From Firmicutes bacterium UBA1739 (GTDB lineage Bacteria; Bacillota; Clostridia; Peptostreptococcales; Anaerovoracaceae): a DNA stretch of 36,450 nt. The notes under the pieces were generated by a model. That model saw only the letters and a list, made by a program, of their open reading frames with translations. It ran no database searches and had not been told where the DNA came from. The DNA lies in contig DCHZ01000020.1 of assembly GCA_002315385.1 (NCBI GenBank), positions 21,580 through 58,029 on the forward strand, read 5' to 3'. This document shows, one piece after another, positions 8,071 to 16,369 of the stretch; the first letter of the stretch is position 1, and every line of letters begins with the position of its first letter. The translations under genes and the position numbers were made by a program.

Positions 8071-9321
8071 ATGACAAAGCTTGTAAGACTTGGCTGCGGA
8101 GCCGGTGTAATCCTTGAAAGGATTCCCTATGTAAGCTCAGCCTGCGTGGGAATATGGGTAAAAGCCGGTTCTGTAAATGAAAACAGTTCAAATTACGGAA
8201 TATCTCATTTTATTGAGCATATGACTTTTAAAGGTACGCCTTCAAGGAATGCAAGAAAAATTGCCGAGGATATTGACCGGATCGGAGGGCAGATAAATGC
8301 ATTTACAGGCAAGGAGGCAACCTGTTATTATGTAAAAACTCTTTATTCGAATTTAAATAAAGCAATAGAAGTGTTGTTTGATATTTTTTTCCATTCCATT
8401 TACGATGAAACCGAGATGGAAAGGGAAAAGCAGGTAGTGTATGAAGAAATAAACATGCACGATGATTCTCCCGAGGATGATGTCGGCGATACTTTTTATG
8501 AGGCACTTTTTGACGGGCACCCTCTGGGAACCGAAATTTTGGGAACAAAAGAGATTCTTGCGTCCTTTACGCCGGATGATTTAAGGCGATATGTGGAGGA
8601 TAATTACACTGCGGGAAATGTACTGGTTTCGGTATCGGGCAATTTTGACGAAGACAGCATTATTGCTCTTTTCGAAGAGTATTTTAAACAGCTCAGCAGA
8701 AAAGAACAGAAAAAAGTAGAATATCCGACTGTATATACTCCGAAATTCCTGTTTAAAAAGAGGGACATCGAGCAGGCGCATATCTGCATGGGTGTGAGAG
8801 GTGCAAAACGGGATGATGAACTCTACTATGCAAGGCACATTTTAAGCGGAATACTCGGCGGAAGCATGAGCTCAAGACTGTTTCAGAGCATCCGGGAGGA
8901 AAAGGGCATGGCCTACTCAGTTTATTCTTATATAAGCTCTTATACTCAGGACGGTTGTTTTACTATATATGCGGGAGTAGGCGGTGACAGACTCGAGGAA
9001 ACCATATATCTCATTCGGGAGGAACTGCAGCTTCTCAGGGATAAAGGAATAACCGAAGAGGAGTTCAACTCGTCAAAAGAGCAGATGAAAAGCAGTTATA
9101 TTTTCGGGCTGGAAAGTGTCAGCGGACGAATGGCCGCTAACGGCAAATCTCAGCTTCTTCTCGGAAAGGTTTATTCCGAGGAGGAAACACTGAAGTGTAT
9201 TTCCGATGTCAGCATGGATCAGATTGAACGTGTAATAGCTGAGTTTACCGATATGAAAAACTATTCCGCATCCGCAACGGGAAAAATGGAAGTAGATCTT
9301 GAAAAACTGATTACCGGGTAG
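8071..9321 (+). CDS. M16 family zinc peptidase (mlpA/ymxG-like)
   Basis: This is a single-unit pitrilysin/processing-peptidase homologue. The inverted zinc motif HFIEH lies at residues 46-50 (H46, E49, H50), and the third ligand is expected at E125 or E126 in VVYEEI, the right spacing for the family. At 416 residues it has one active-site half and one inactive half, like the mitochondrial processing peptidase beta type. AGGTGA overlaps the pnp stop and serves as ribosome binding site. An M16 peptidase directly after pnp is a conserved Bacillota arrangement (mlpA/ymxG in B. subtilis). Its natural substrate is not known; no signal peptide is visible, so it is probably cytoplasmic. Confidence 0.9.
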   Translation: MTKLVRLGCGAGVILERIPYVSSACVGIWVKAGSVNENSSNYGISHFIEHMTFKGTPSRNARKIAEDIDRIGGQINAFTGKEATCYYVKTLYSNLNKAIEVLFDIFFHSIYDETEMEREKQVVYEEINMHDDSPEDDVGDTFYEALFDGHPLGTEILGTKEILASFTPDDLRRYVEDNYTAGNVLVSVSGNFDEDSIIALFEEYFKQLSRKEQKKVEYPTVYTPKFLFKKRDIEQAHICMGVRGAKRDDELYYARHILSGILGGSMSSRLFQSIREEKGMAYSVYSYISSYTQDGCFTIYAGVGGDRLEETIYLIREELQLLRDKGITEEEFNSSKEQMKSSYIFGLESVSGRMAANGKSQLLLGKVYSEEETLKCISDVSMDQIERVIAEFTDMKNYSASATGKMEVDLEKLITG

Positions 9322-9362
9322 TCGGTTTGAAGCTGATATAATTATAATCCTATGAATTTCTA

Positions 9363-9395
9363 CCCCGCAGATTATCCTTGCGGGGTTTGGTTTTT
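9363..9395 (+). terminator. Intrinsic terminator after the M16 peptidase gene
   Basis: CCCCGCA (9363-9369) pairs with TGCGGGG (9379-9385) around a nine-base loop, followed by a T-rich tract (TTTGGTTTTT). It ends the rpsO-pnp-M16 unit and lies only about ten bases before the ribosome binding site of the next gene, so read-through or attenuation of that gene is possible. Confidence 0.8.
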
Positions 9396-9416
9396 GCAGA
9401 AAAAAAGGTGGAGAAA

Positions 9417-11696
9417 ATGACAGAACTATTGGCTCCTGCGGGCAATATGGAGGCTTTAAAGGCAGCTGTGGCAAACGGCTGCGATGCGGTATATCTGGGA
9501 ATGCGGAAATTCGGTGCACGTGCATACTCCCTGAACTTTGATTCGGAATCACTTCGGGAAGCAGTTGAGTTTGCCCATTTAAGAGATGTCAGAGTATATG
9601 TGACAATGAATACAATCGTTTTTGAAGACGAAACGGAGGATATGAAATGTCAGCTTAAGCTTCTGGATGAAATCGGGGCTGACGGAGTAATAGTGCAGGA
9701 TCTGGCGGTTTTTGATTATGCTAAGAATAACTTCCCCGATCTTGAGGTGCACTGTTCGACTCAGATGGGCATTGATGATCTTGAAGGAACGCTTTTATTC
9801 AAAGAGCTGGGCGCCCGAAGAGTGGTACTGGCCCGTGAACTGAGTATTGAAAAGGTAAAAGAAATAAAAAAGAAAGCACAGCTTCCCGTAGAAGTTTTCG
9901 TTCACGGAGCATTATGCGTATCCTATTCGGGTAACTGCATTATGTCGGGACTCATAGGCTACAGGAGCGGAAACCGGGGAAGATGTGTGGGGTCCTGCAG
10001 AAAGCTTTATGAAGTGGCTGATAATTCAACAGGAAAGTCTCTGGGCAAGAGTTACATTCTTTCAACAAAGGATCTGAATACAATAGAAAATATAAATGAA
10101 CTTAAGGGTATAGATTCACTCAAAATTGAGGGAAGGATGAAGGAACCGGTTTATGTTGCCAATGTTGTATCAAAATACAGACAGGCGCTGGACGGCAAAA
10201 CGGATGAGTCGATACAGGAGGATTTGGTAAAGACCTTCAACAGAACATATACAAAGGGATATCTGTTTCATGAAGACAGAAAAGATATAACAAATATTAT
10301 CAGACCCAATAATTTCGGATATGAAGCAGGCAGAATAACAGGATTTTATAAGGGAATGTATGAAATCACCCTAAGTAGGCCGCTGTTTCAGAATGATGTT
10401 ATCAGGATTGACCATAATAATGAAGATATTAATCTGTCGGTAGTGAAGCTGTATGACAAAAACGGAAATCTGATTAACAAATCAGACACTGTATGTTACA
10501 TAAAATTCAAGGAAAAGGCATCTGAGGGAGATATTGTATACAAAACCAGGGACAGCCTGTATTATAAAGAACTGGAAAACATGCTGGAGGGTGAATACAG
10601 ACGTTTTGATTTGAATATCAGAGTATATGCATATCCGGACTCTCACCTCGTAATAGATGCTGAGGGCTTCGGACTGAATTATGTTTTCGAAAGTGAAGAA
10701 ATACTTAGTGAAGCATTAAACAATCCGACTTCGAAAGAGCAGATCGTTAAACAGTTTTCGAGATTAAAGGACACGGTTTTTAAATTAGGTGAGGTTGAGT
10801 TTGAGGAATACAACGCATTTATTCCTGTAAAGCTGCTCAATAATGCCAGAAGAGAAATCGTACAGAGCCTGTACCGGGCAAAACTGGAAAGAAGAGAGAA
10901 GCGGACGGATAAAGAAAACCTGCCGGATGAAAAAGAACGGATTCCGGATGACAGCCCCGCTGAAAAGATATCCTTTGAACCTGAAGACGCTTATCTTACA
11001 GCGGCGGTGACGACAAAAGAACAGTATGATACCTGTGTAAAATGCGGAATTAAAGAAATATATTTCGACAATATTGTCAGGAGAAATCATAACGATTACC
11101 GGGAAAAAGAGGGAATGCTTTTAATCGGAGGATACGGTGGAATTTACCGTTACAGGAATACAAATCCTTTTGTTACAGACTATTCTCTTAATGTTGTAAA
11201 TTCTGTAAGCTGTCATGAGCTTCACAGACTGGGGGCCGAAAGAGTCACACTGTCTTATGAACTGAACAAAAATCAGATCAGAGACCTTATTGCTTCATAT
11301 TATGAAGCAAATGACGGTTATCCCCGCCTTGAAATGATTGTTTACGGACGGGCTCCTCTTATGTTTACGGAATACTGCCCTCTGAAAAAGCTTAATCAAT
11401 GTGGTGTATGCAGGAGCGGAGAATATGTAATAAAGGATGAATACGGGGAATTTCCCGTAGTATCACATGAGGACTGTACAACAACGATACTTAACGGAAA
11501 AATACTGAATCTTATCGACGAAATACCGTCAATTAAAGGAATTGAGGCTTTCAGACTTGATTTCACAGTAGAAAATGAAGCTGAAGTAGAAAGAATTGTC
11601 AGAGCGGCTCAGAAAAAACTGAACGGAACATCAGATGAGATTTTATTTAACCGGGAGACCGATACGAGAGGTCATTATAACAGCGAAATAATTTAG
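9417..11696 (+). CDS. U32 family peptidase/hydroxylase with DUF3656-type C-terminus (RlhA-like)
   Basis: The 759-residue protein begins with ELLAPAGNMEALKAAVANG, typical of the U32 family. The complete U32 signature is present at residues 159-177, with the two signature cysteines in GALC and GNC, followed by another pair in GRCVGSC. Proteins of this family that have been studied (E. coli RlhA, TrhP) hydroxylate cytidine in 23S rRNA or uridine in tRNA rather than acting as plain proteases. The length and the long C-terminal half fit the DUF3656-containing RlhA group, which modifies C2501 near the peptidyl transferase centre. I start at the ATG at 9417 behind AGGTGGAG; the frame is open further upstream into the terminator. 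The substrate is inferred from the family. Confidence 0.85.
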   Translation: MTELLAPAGNMEALKAAVANGCDAVYLGMRKFGARAYSLNFDSESLREAVEFAHLRDVRVYVTMNTIVFEDETEDMKCQLKLLDEIGADGVIVQDLAVFDYAKNNFPDLEVHCSTQMGIDDLEGTLLFKELGARRVVLARELSIEKVKEIKKKAQLPVEVFVHGALCVSYSGNCIMSGLIGYRSGNRGRCVGSCRKLYEVADNSTGKSLGKSYILSTKDLNTIENINELKGIDSLKIEGRMKEPVYVANVVSKYRQALDGKTDESIQEDLVKTFNRTYTKGYLFHEDRKDITNIIRPNNFGYEAGRITGFYKGMYEITLSRPLFQNDVIRIDHNNEDINLSVVKLYDKNGNLINKSDTVCYIKFKEKASEGDIVYKTRDSLYYKELENMLEGEYRRFDLNIRVYAYPDSHLVIDAEGFGLNYVFESEEILSEALNNPTSKEQIVKQFSRLKDTVFKLGEVEFEEYNAFIPVKLLNNARREIVQSLYRAKLERREKRTDKENLPDEKERIPDDSPAEKISFEPEDAYLTAAVTTKEQYDTCVKCGIKEIYFDNIVRRNHNDYREKEGMLLIGGYGGIYRYRNTNPFVTDYSLNVVNSVSCHELHRLGAERVTLSYELNKNQIRDLIASYYEANDGYPRLEMIVYGRAPLMFTEYCPLKKLNQCGVCRSGEYVIKDEYGEFPVVSHEDCTTTILNGKILNLIDEIPSIKGIEAFRLDFTVENEAEVERIVRAAQKKLNGTSDEILFNRETDTRGHYNSEII

Positions 11697-11738
11697 AAAG
11701 CGTACGGGATATAACGGTATGCGGAAAAGGGTAAAAAT

Positions 11739-13586
11739 ATGATCAGGGCAGAAAAACTATCATTCGGTTATTCGTCAAAAAAGATACTTGATGAAATCTC
11801 TTTTTCTTTAGAAGATAATAAGCATTATGCACTGATAGGAAGCAACGGAGCGGGAAAATCGACTCTTGCGGAAATTATGATGAATCCGGAAGCTTTTCTT
11901 TATGACGGGAAAATAATAACGGACGATGAGAGCAGAACAGGATATGCAGCTCAGTTTTGTATCAGAGACAAAACGCAGGATTGCTCGGTGCGGGAATATT
12001 TAAGTGAAAGATTTGTGGAAAATGAAACTGCCATTGACAGTGTCTGTGAAGAAATGGGCAGAGGAGATAATATTGACGCACTTATGGAAAAGTACCAGAA
12101 GCTCCTGGATTTGCGGGAAGCAATGGACGGTGAGAATTATGAGAGCAACATTCATAAACAGCTCCATATAAGCGGAATGACATATCTGAAAGATTATAAG
12201 CTTTCTCAGATCAGCGGAGGTGAATACAAGGTTCTGCAGATAATGAGAGAAATGCTGCTTTCTCCCGATATTCTGATACTGGATGAGCCGGATGTTTTTC
12301 TTGACTTCGGAAATCTTAACAGTCTCTGCAGGATGATTAACGGTTACAGAGGAATTCTTCTGGTAATAACACATAACAGATATCTTCTTAATCACTGCTT
12401 TGACGGGATTCTTCATCTGGAAAACGGAATGCTGATTCAGTATGACGGAAACTATACAGAATACAGATGCCGACGGTTCAGAGAAAAGCTGAAGCTCAGA
12501 AAGCAGTATGAGGAAGAGCAGAGAGAAATAATACGTACTCAGGAAATGGTGAACATTTTCAGAAAAAGAGCAACGGAGATGGTCAATCCCGATATCGGAA
12601 GAACCGTGAATGCGAAGCAGTCTCAGCTGGACCGGCTGAAAGCAAGACATATTGAAGCACCGTTTATTGAAATCCGTGAACCTTTCATCGAGTTTCCGGA
12701 TGTAAAATCAAAAAAAACTTTACCGGAAGCGGAAGCAGTTTCCCGCGGAGAAGCCGAAGGCAGATGTTCTGAAGACGGATCGGCGGCAGACTTATTGTGT
12801 GGAGAATCAGCAGCCACAATAAAAAAACCTGTTTTAAAGGTTGAAGACTACAGACTGGAATATGATGAATCCTTACTGGAAAACATCAGCTTTGAGATTT
12901 TCGAGGGAGAAAAAATAGCAGTTGCAGGAAAAAACGGTACAGGAAAGACTTCACTTATCAGGGATATTCTGAACAATTCCCATCCTGCCGTTCATATTGA
13001 TGAAAATGTTTCTTACGCATGTCTTTCCCAGCTTGTGGGAGACGCAGGCGATGAAGATAAAACAGTAATTCAGCTGATGCGGGATGCCGGATTCTATACG
13101 GAAGAGGATATTATTCTGTATCTGTCGATGTACTGTCTTGATGAAACTGATATTTATCAGAAAGTGGGACGACTTTCCGGGGGAGAACAGAATCTGCTCA
13201 GGATTGCATTAATCGCGGCTTCCGATGCGGAATTTCTTATTCTGGATGAACCTACATGTCAGCTGGATCTTTATGCACAGACAGCACTGGAGAAAGCAAT
13301 ATCCGAATTCAACGGAACTGTTCTGATGGTGAGTCATGATTTTTATCTTATTTCAAACTGTGCGGACAGTGTAATGTTAATTGAAGACAATACGATGAGA
13401 AAAATGCGTACAAGAAAATTCAGAAAAATGGTCTATGATAAGTATTTCAATCTGAATTATCTTGAAACAGATAAGCAGAAACAGAGAATTGAAACTGAAA
13501 TCAATGCTGCCTTCATAAAGAAGGATTTCGATAACATAGAAAAACTGTGCGACAGGCTTGAGGAACTGAGCAGAGGAGGAGTGTAA
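11739..13586 (+). CDS. ABC-F family ATPase (ribosome-associated type)
   Basis: Two ABC domains lie in one 615-residue chain without membrane segments, as in ABC-F proteins that bind the ribosomal E site. Domain 1 has Walker A GSNGAGKST (34-42), signature ISGGE (158-162) and Walker B ILILDEPDVFLD (178-189). Domain 2 has GKNGTGKT near residue 396, LSGGEQ and LDEPTCQLD near 503. The inter-domain linker, which contacts tRNA in characterised members, is rich in charged residues and is followed by an Ala/Glu/Ser-rich stretch near residues 325-365. Both D-loops differ from the common DEPTNHLD, while the H-loop histidines (ITHN, VSHD) are kept. It follows the U32 gene by 42 bases. It could be a housekeeping factor or an antibiotic-protection protein; sequence alone does not decide. 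Confidence 0.88.
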   Translation: MIRAEKLSFGYSSKKILDEISFSLEDNKHYALIGSNGAGKSTLAEIMMNPEAFLYDGKIITDDESRTGYAAQFCIRDKTQDCSVREYLSERFVENETAIDSVCEEMGRGDNIDALMEKYQKLLDLREAMDGENYESNIHKQLHISGMTYLKDYKLSQISGGEYKVLQIMREMLLSPDILILDEPDVFLDFGNLNSLCRMINGYRGILLVITHNRYLLNHCFDGILHLENGMLIQYDGNYTEYRCRRFREKLKLRKQYEEEQREIIRTQEMVNIFRKRATEMVNPDIGRTVNAKQSQLDRLKARHIEAPFIEIREPFIEFPDVKSKKTLPEAEAVSRGEAEGRCSEDGSAADLLCGESAATIKKPVLKVEDYRLEYDESLLENISFEIFEGEKIAVAGKNGTGKTSLIRDILNNSHPAVHIDENVSYACLSQLVGDAGDEDKTVIQLMRDAGFYTEEDIILYLSMYCLDETDIYQKVGRLSGGEQNLLRIALIAASDAEFLILDEPTCQLDLYAQTALEKAISEFNGTVLMVSHDFYLISNCADSVMLIEDNTMRKMRTRKFRKMVYDKYFNLNYLETDKQKQRIETEINAAFIKKDFDNIEKLCDRLEELSRGGV

Positions 13587-13588
13587 TA

Positions 13589-14023
13589 ATGAAAGAAATT
13601 AAAATAAAATATTTTTCCGATAAACTCAGCAAACTGGAGTACATAGACGGAAAGTCGGACTGGATAGACCTTCGGGCGGCGGAAGCTGTGTCTTTGAAGA
13701 AAGGTGAGTACTACGCTATTCCTCTCGGAATAGCCATGAAGATTCCCGAGGGCTATGAGGCACACGTGGCTCCCAGAAGCTCCACCTTTAAAAACTACGG
13801 TATAATAATGGTCAATTCTCCGGGAATAATAGACAATTCCTACTGCGGCCCGGAGGATCAGATATACATGCCTGTGTATGCTGTGCGTGATACACAGATA
13901 ATGTTTAATGACAGAATCTGTCAGTTCAGGATAGTTGAAAATCAGCCGAAGCTCCTGTTTGCTGAGGATGATTTAAATGACGAAAAGAACCGGGGAGGAA
14001 TAGGTTCAACAGGGGTAAAATAA
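13589..14023 (+). CDS. dut: dUTP diphosphatase (trimeric dUTPase family)
   Basis: dUTPase hydrolyses dUTP to dUMP, keeping uracil out of DNA and supplying thymidylate synthesis. The 144-residue protein has the five family motifs: WIDLRAA (25-31), PRSS (62-65), GIIDNSYCGPED (79-90, with the catalytic aspartate and the uracil-stacking tyrosine), NDRICQF (107-113) and RGGIGSTG (135-142). The final Gly-rich motif closes over the substrate in this family. GGAGGAG inside the end of the ABC-F gene is the ribosome binding site, and only two bases separate the genes. Motif 1 lacks the usual AGYD form, but this variant is common in clostridial dUTPases. Confidence 0.9.
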   Translation: MKEIKIKYFSDKLSKLEYIDGKSDWIDLRAAEAVSLKKGEYYAIPLGIAMKIPEGYEAHVAPRSSTFKNYGIIMVNSPGIIDNSYCGPEDQIYMPVYAVRDTQIMFNDRICQFRIVENQPKLLFAEDDLNDEKNRGGIGSTGVK

Positions 14024-14188
14024 AAATCTAATCTGCATATCTGCGATTGAGGCAGTCTGTAATTCGACCCGGAGTTCAAACCAAAACTGTATAAAAACCA
14101 TATTTTTTTCGTTAAAAACGCATAATACAGATATTTTTTGGCAATGAAAAACTAAAAATCTTGAATTTGTGCTGAAATTATGATATTT

Positions 14189-14218
14189 TTGTAATGAAAT
14201 TTATTTTTTCTTTATTAT
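14189..14218 (+). promoter_or_regulatory. Candidate promoter of the NhaC-type antiporter
   Basis: TTGTAA (14189-14194) and TATTAT (14213-14218) are 18 bases apart in a very AT-rich, TTA-repeat tract. A start near 14225 would place the palindrome at 14227-14251 at the beginning of the transcript. An alternative is TTGAAT (14161-14166) with TATTTT 17 bases on. The AT bias makes chance matches likely. Confidence 0.35.
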
Positions 14219-14226
14219 TATTATTA

Positions 14227-14251
14227 TTATTCGAATACCGGATTCGAATAA
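14227..14251. promoter_or_regulatory. 25-base palindrome, possible operator
   Basis: TTATTCGAAT (14227-14236) and ATTCGAATAA (14242-14251) are perfect inverted repeats around ACCGG. Because TTCGAA is itself palindromic, the site also reads as a direct repeat of ATTCGAATA. It lies just downstream of the candidate -10 and 17 bases before the ribosome binding site, a position suited to a repressor operator or a small RNA hairpin. Confidence 0.5.
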
Positions 14252-14280
14252 CATTATGGTTTTAAAAGGAGGTAAAACTT

Positions 14281-15828
14281 ATGTATGGCACATTTTGGTC
14301 ATTGCTTCCGCCTATTGTAGCGATAGTTCTTGCTTTAATCACAAAAGAAGTGTACAGCTCGTTATTTATCGGTATAGTTGTCGGCGGACTGCTTGCAACA
14401 TCGTTCCATCCGGTGGCAACGCTTGAAACGATTTTTAATGATGGATTTTTTGCCGCACTGGGAGACACGTGGAATATAGGTATTTTCATGTTTCTTGTTA
14501 TACTGGGTATTGTGGTTGCTATTATTAATAAATCCGGAGCTTCAAATGCTTACGGAGAATGGGCAAAGAAGAAAATAAAAACCAAGAGAGGGGCTCTGGC
14601 ATCAACATTTGTATTAAGCCTGCTCCTGGGAATAGATGACTATTTTCATTGTCTGACTGTCGGCAGTGTTATGCTTCCGGTAAATGATTCTCACAATATT
14701 TCCCGTGCACGATTTGCATATCAGATTGACGCAACTGCAGCACCTCTGTGCATGATATTTCCTATTTCATCCTGGGCGGCTGCAGTTTCCGGAATGGTGG
14801 AAGGTTATAACGGAATCCAGCTTTTCGTAAGAGCAATTCCTTATAATTTTTATTCACTTCTGACACTTCTGATGATAGTTTATCTCATAGTTACCGGACT
14901 TGAATACGGTCCTATGAAAAAACATGAAGACAATGCATTAAAAGGCGATCTGTTTACAACACCGGACAGGCCTTTTGATAATGTAGAAGATGAAAATGTA
15001 GTAAATGAAAGAGCAAGACTGTATGACCTGGTTATTCCTATTGCAATTCTTTTTGTCTGCTGCGTAATCGGAATGATTTATACCGGCGGATTCTTCAGCG
15101 GGGCATCCTTTATTGATGCTTTCGGTGGATGTGATGCATCCTACGGTTTATCGCTGGGTTCACTGATCTCACTCATTCTCATAGTTATCTATTTCATGGT
15201 AAGAAGAGTGGTTTCTTTCAAACAGGCTATGGAATGTATTCCTGTAGGATTTAAGGCAATGGTTCCCGCTATTCTTATTCTTACATTTGCCCTTACGCTT
15301 AAGAACATGACTTCGGCTCTGGGATCAACAGAGTTTGTTTCCACACTGGTAGGAAACAATATCGGAACCTTCGGATTCCTGCTGCCGCTTATTCTGTTTG
15401 GTCTGGCTGTACTGATTTCCTTCTCAACGGGAACATCATGGGGAACCTTCGGTATCCTTATTCCTATTGTTGTAAGTCTCGGAACAGTTCTTAATGACAA
15501 AATGCTTATCATATCGATTTCTGCATGTCTCGCAGGTGCTGTCTGCGGTGACCACTGTTCACCGATTTCCGATACAACAATTATGGCATCGGCAGGTGCA
15601 AGATGTAACCACATCAACCATGTATCGACACAGCTTCCGTATGCACTTACGGTAGCGGCAGTATCGGCAGTATCATATGTTATAGCAGGACTGACCCAGA
15701 GTATAATTTCACTCTTTATTGCAATAGCATTGATGTTTGCAACACTCTTTATTATAGGTAAGATTGTTAAAAATAAGAGCAATACAACTGATGTTTCAGC
15801 TGCGGGAGGGCCTCCGGCAGAAGCATAA
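14281..15828 (+). CDS. Na+/H+ antiporter, NhaC family membrane protein
   Basis: The 515-residue product is strongly hydrophobic with about a dozen predicted membrane segments. It carries family features of the NhaC-type antiporter domain: an N-terminal LLPPIVAIVLALITKEV, the membrane-embedded acidic motif GIDDYFHCLTVGSVMLP near residue 118, and GDHCSPISDTTIMASAGARCNH near residue 423. Members exchange Na+ for protons, though some relatives carry amino acids or organic acids, so the substrate is not certain. The start has a perfect AGGAGGT at 14268-14274. It stands alone, with a candidate promoter and palindrome upstream and a strong terminator behind. Confidence 0.88.
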   Translation: MYGTFWSLLPPIVAIVLALITKEVYSSLFIGIVVGGLLATSFHPVATLETIFNDGFFAALGDTWNIGIFMFLVILGIVVAIINKSGASNAYGEWAKKKIKTKRGALASTFVLSLLLGIDDYFHCLTVGSVMLPVNDSHNISRARFAYQIDATAAPLCMIFPISSWAAAVSGMVEGYNGIQLFVRAIPYNFYSLLTLLMIVYLIVTGLEYGPMKKHEDNALKGDLFTTPDRPFDNVEDENVVNERARLYDLVIPIAILFVCCVIGMIYTGGFFSGASFIDAFGGCDASYGLSLGSLISLILIVIYFMVRRVVSFKQAMECIPVGFKAMVPAILILTFALTLKNMTSALGSTEFVSTLVGNNIGTFGFLLPLILFGLAVLISFSTGTSWGTFGILIPIVVSLGTVLNDKMLIISISACLAGAVCGDHCSPISDTTIMASAGARCNHINHVSTQLPYALTVAAVSAVSYVIAGLTQSIISLFIAIALMFATLFIIGKIVKNKSNTTDVSAAGGPPAEA

Positions 15829-15857
15829 TACAGACGGATAATCAGATTCGGTAAAGT

Positions 15858-16079
15858 TTAAGAAGCCGGCGGGTATATACCCCGCCGGCTTTGTCTGTTT
15901 CCGGTGTCGGACGATATCATTTTTTTCAGCCTTGACAGAGCGGTATCCAGTCCGCCGATTTCATCAATCAGACCGATGCGGACAGCGTCTTTTGCACTGA
16001 AAATTGTGCCTACGTCATTAGCCATTTCTCCGGTTTCGTTCATCATCCGCATTATTTCCTCCTGCTTCGCAAGGAAAAG
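15858..16079 (-). pseudogene. tepA: C-terminal remnant of TepA (ClpP-like translocation-enhancing protease)
   Basis: On the - strand, from about 16079 down to 15910, the frame encodes a clear TepA C-terminus: EEIMRMMNETGEMANDVG, then TIFSAKDAVRIGLIDEIGG and LDTALSRLKKMI. This matches the end of the ClpP/crotonase-fold TepA family, whose B. subtilis member lies in the same general pnp-to-spoIIIE region. The catalytic Ser and His parts, which lie further N-terminal, are absent: sequence upstream of about 16080 no longer resembles TepA but encodes yqfD on the other strand. The frame remains open to 16247 only by chance. The remnant cannot form an active protease. The original stop may also be lost, as the frame ends within the terminator hairpin. 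Confidence 0.75.
15863..15892. terminator. Strong hairpin terminator behind the antiporter gene
   Basis: AAGCCGGCGGG (15863-15873) pairs perfectly with CCCGCCGGCTT (15881-15891) around a seven-base loop, followed by TTGTCTGTTT. It can serve both directions and overlaps the end of the broken tepA frame on the other strand. Confidence 0.85.
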
Positions 16080-16082
16080 AGT

Positions 16083-16369
16083 CTGATAGAAACAGTAATC
16101 CCGCTTCCAATAAAAGTTTCGGCGATAATAGTAAACGAAACCGAAAATGTCAGAAGAATCAGAACGACTTCCGAAATATTGAGAAGGGCAGAGAAGGAAA
16201 TGCTGAAGGAACTGAAAAAAATATGGACAAAGAGGCAAGAATTGCAAATAAAGATTTGCAGTTTTCGGAAGAAGAAAATATAATAGTAATTAACGGATTA
16301 TTTGAAGTAATCGAGGAAATCGGGAGAGAGGTACCTTTTACAGATGAACGAACTGAAATTGAAAATTGA
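16083..16369 (+). pseudogene. yqfD: C-terminal remnant of sporulation protein YqfD, frameshifted
   Basis: YqfD is a membrane protein of sporulating Bacillota, normally encoded after yqfC and before phoH. Here only the C-terminal part remains: frame 1 gives LIETVIPLPIKVSAIIVNET and RTTSEILRRAEKEMLKELKK, and after an A7 run at 16215-16221 the match continues in another frame with FSEEENIIVINGLFEVIEEIG and REVPF, ending in TGA at 16367-16369. One extra A would restore a single frame. The N-terminal part, including the membrane region, and the whole of yqfC are absent; the sequence switches to the opposite-strand tepA fragment at about 16080. The end overlaps phoH by 26 bases, the expected spacing. 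Confidence 0.72.
16256..16284 (+). promoter_or_regulatory. Candidate promoter for the phoH cluster inside the yqfD remnant
   Basis: TTGCAG (16256-16261) and a perfect TATAAT (16279-16284) lie 17 bases apart, giving a start near 16291 and about 50 bases of leader before phoH. The upstream yqfC promoter region is gone and a terminator sits at 15863, so the cluster needs a promoter in this interval. Confidence 0.45.

Noticed and set aside
15932..15937. TTGACA as a -35 for the phoH cluster
   Set aside because: It lies within the tepA remnant and no -10 follows at proper spacing; the site at 16256-16284 fits better.
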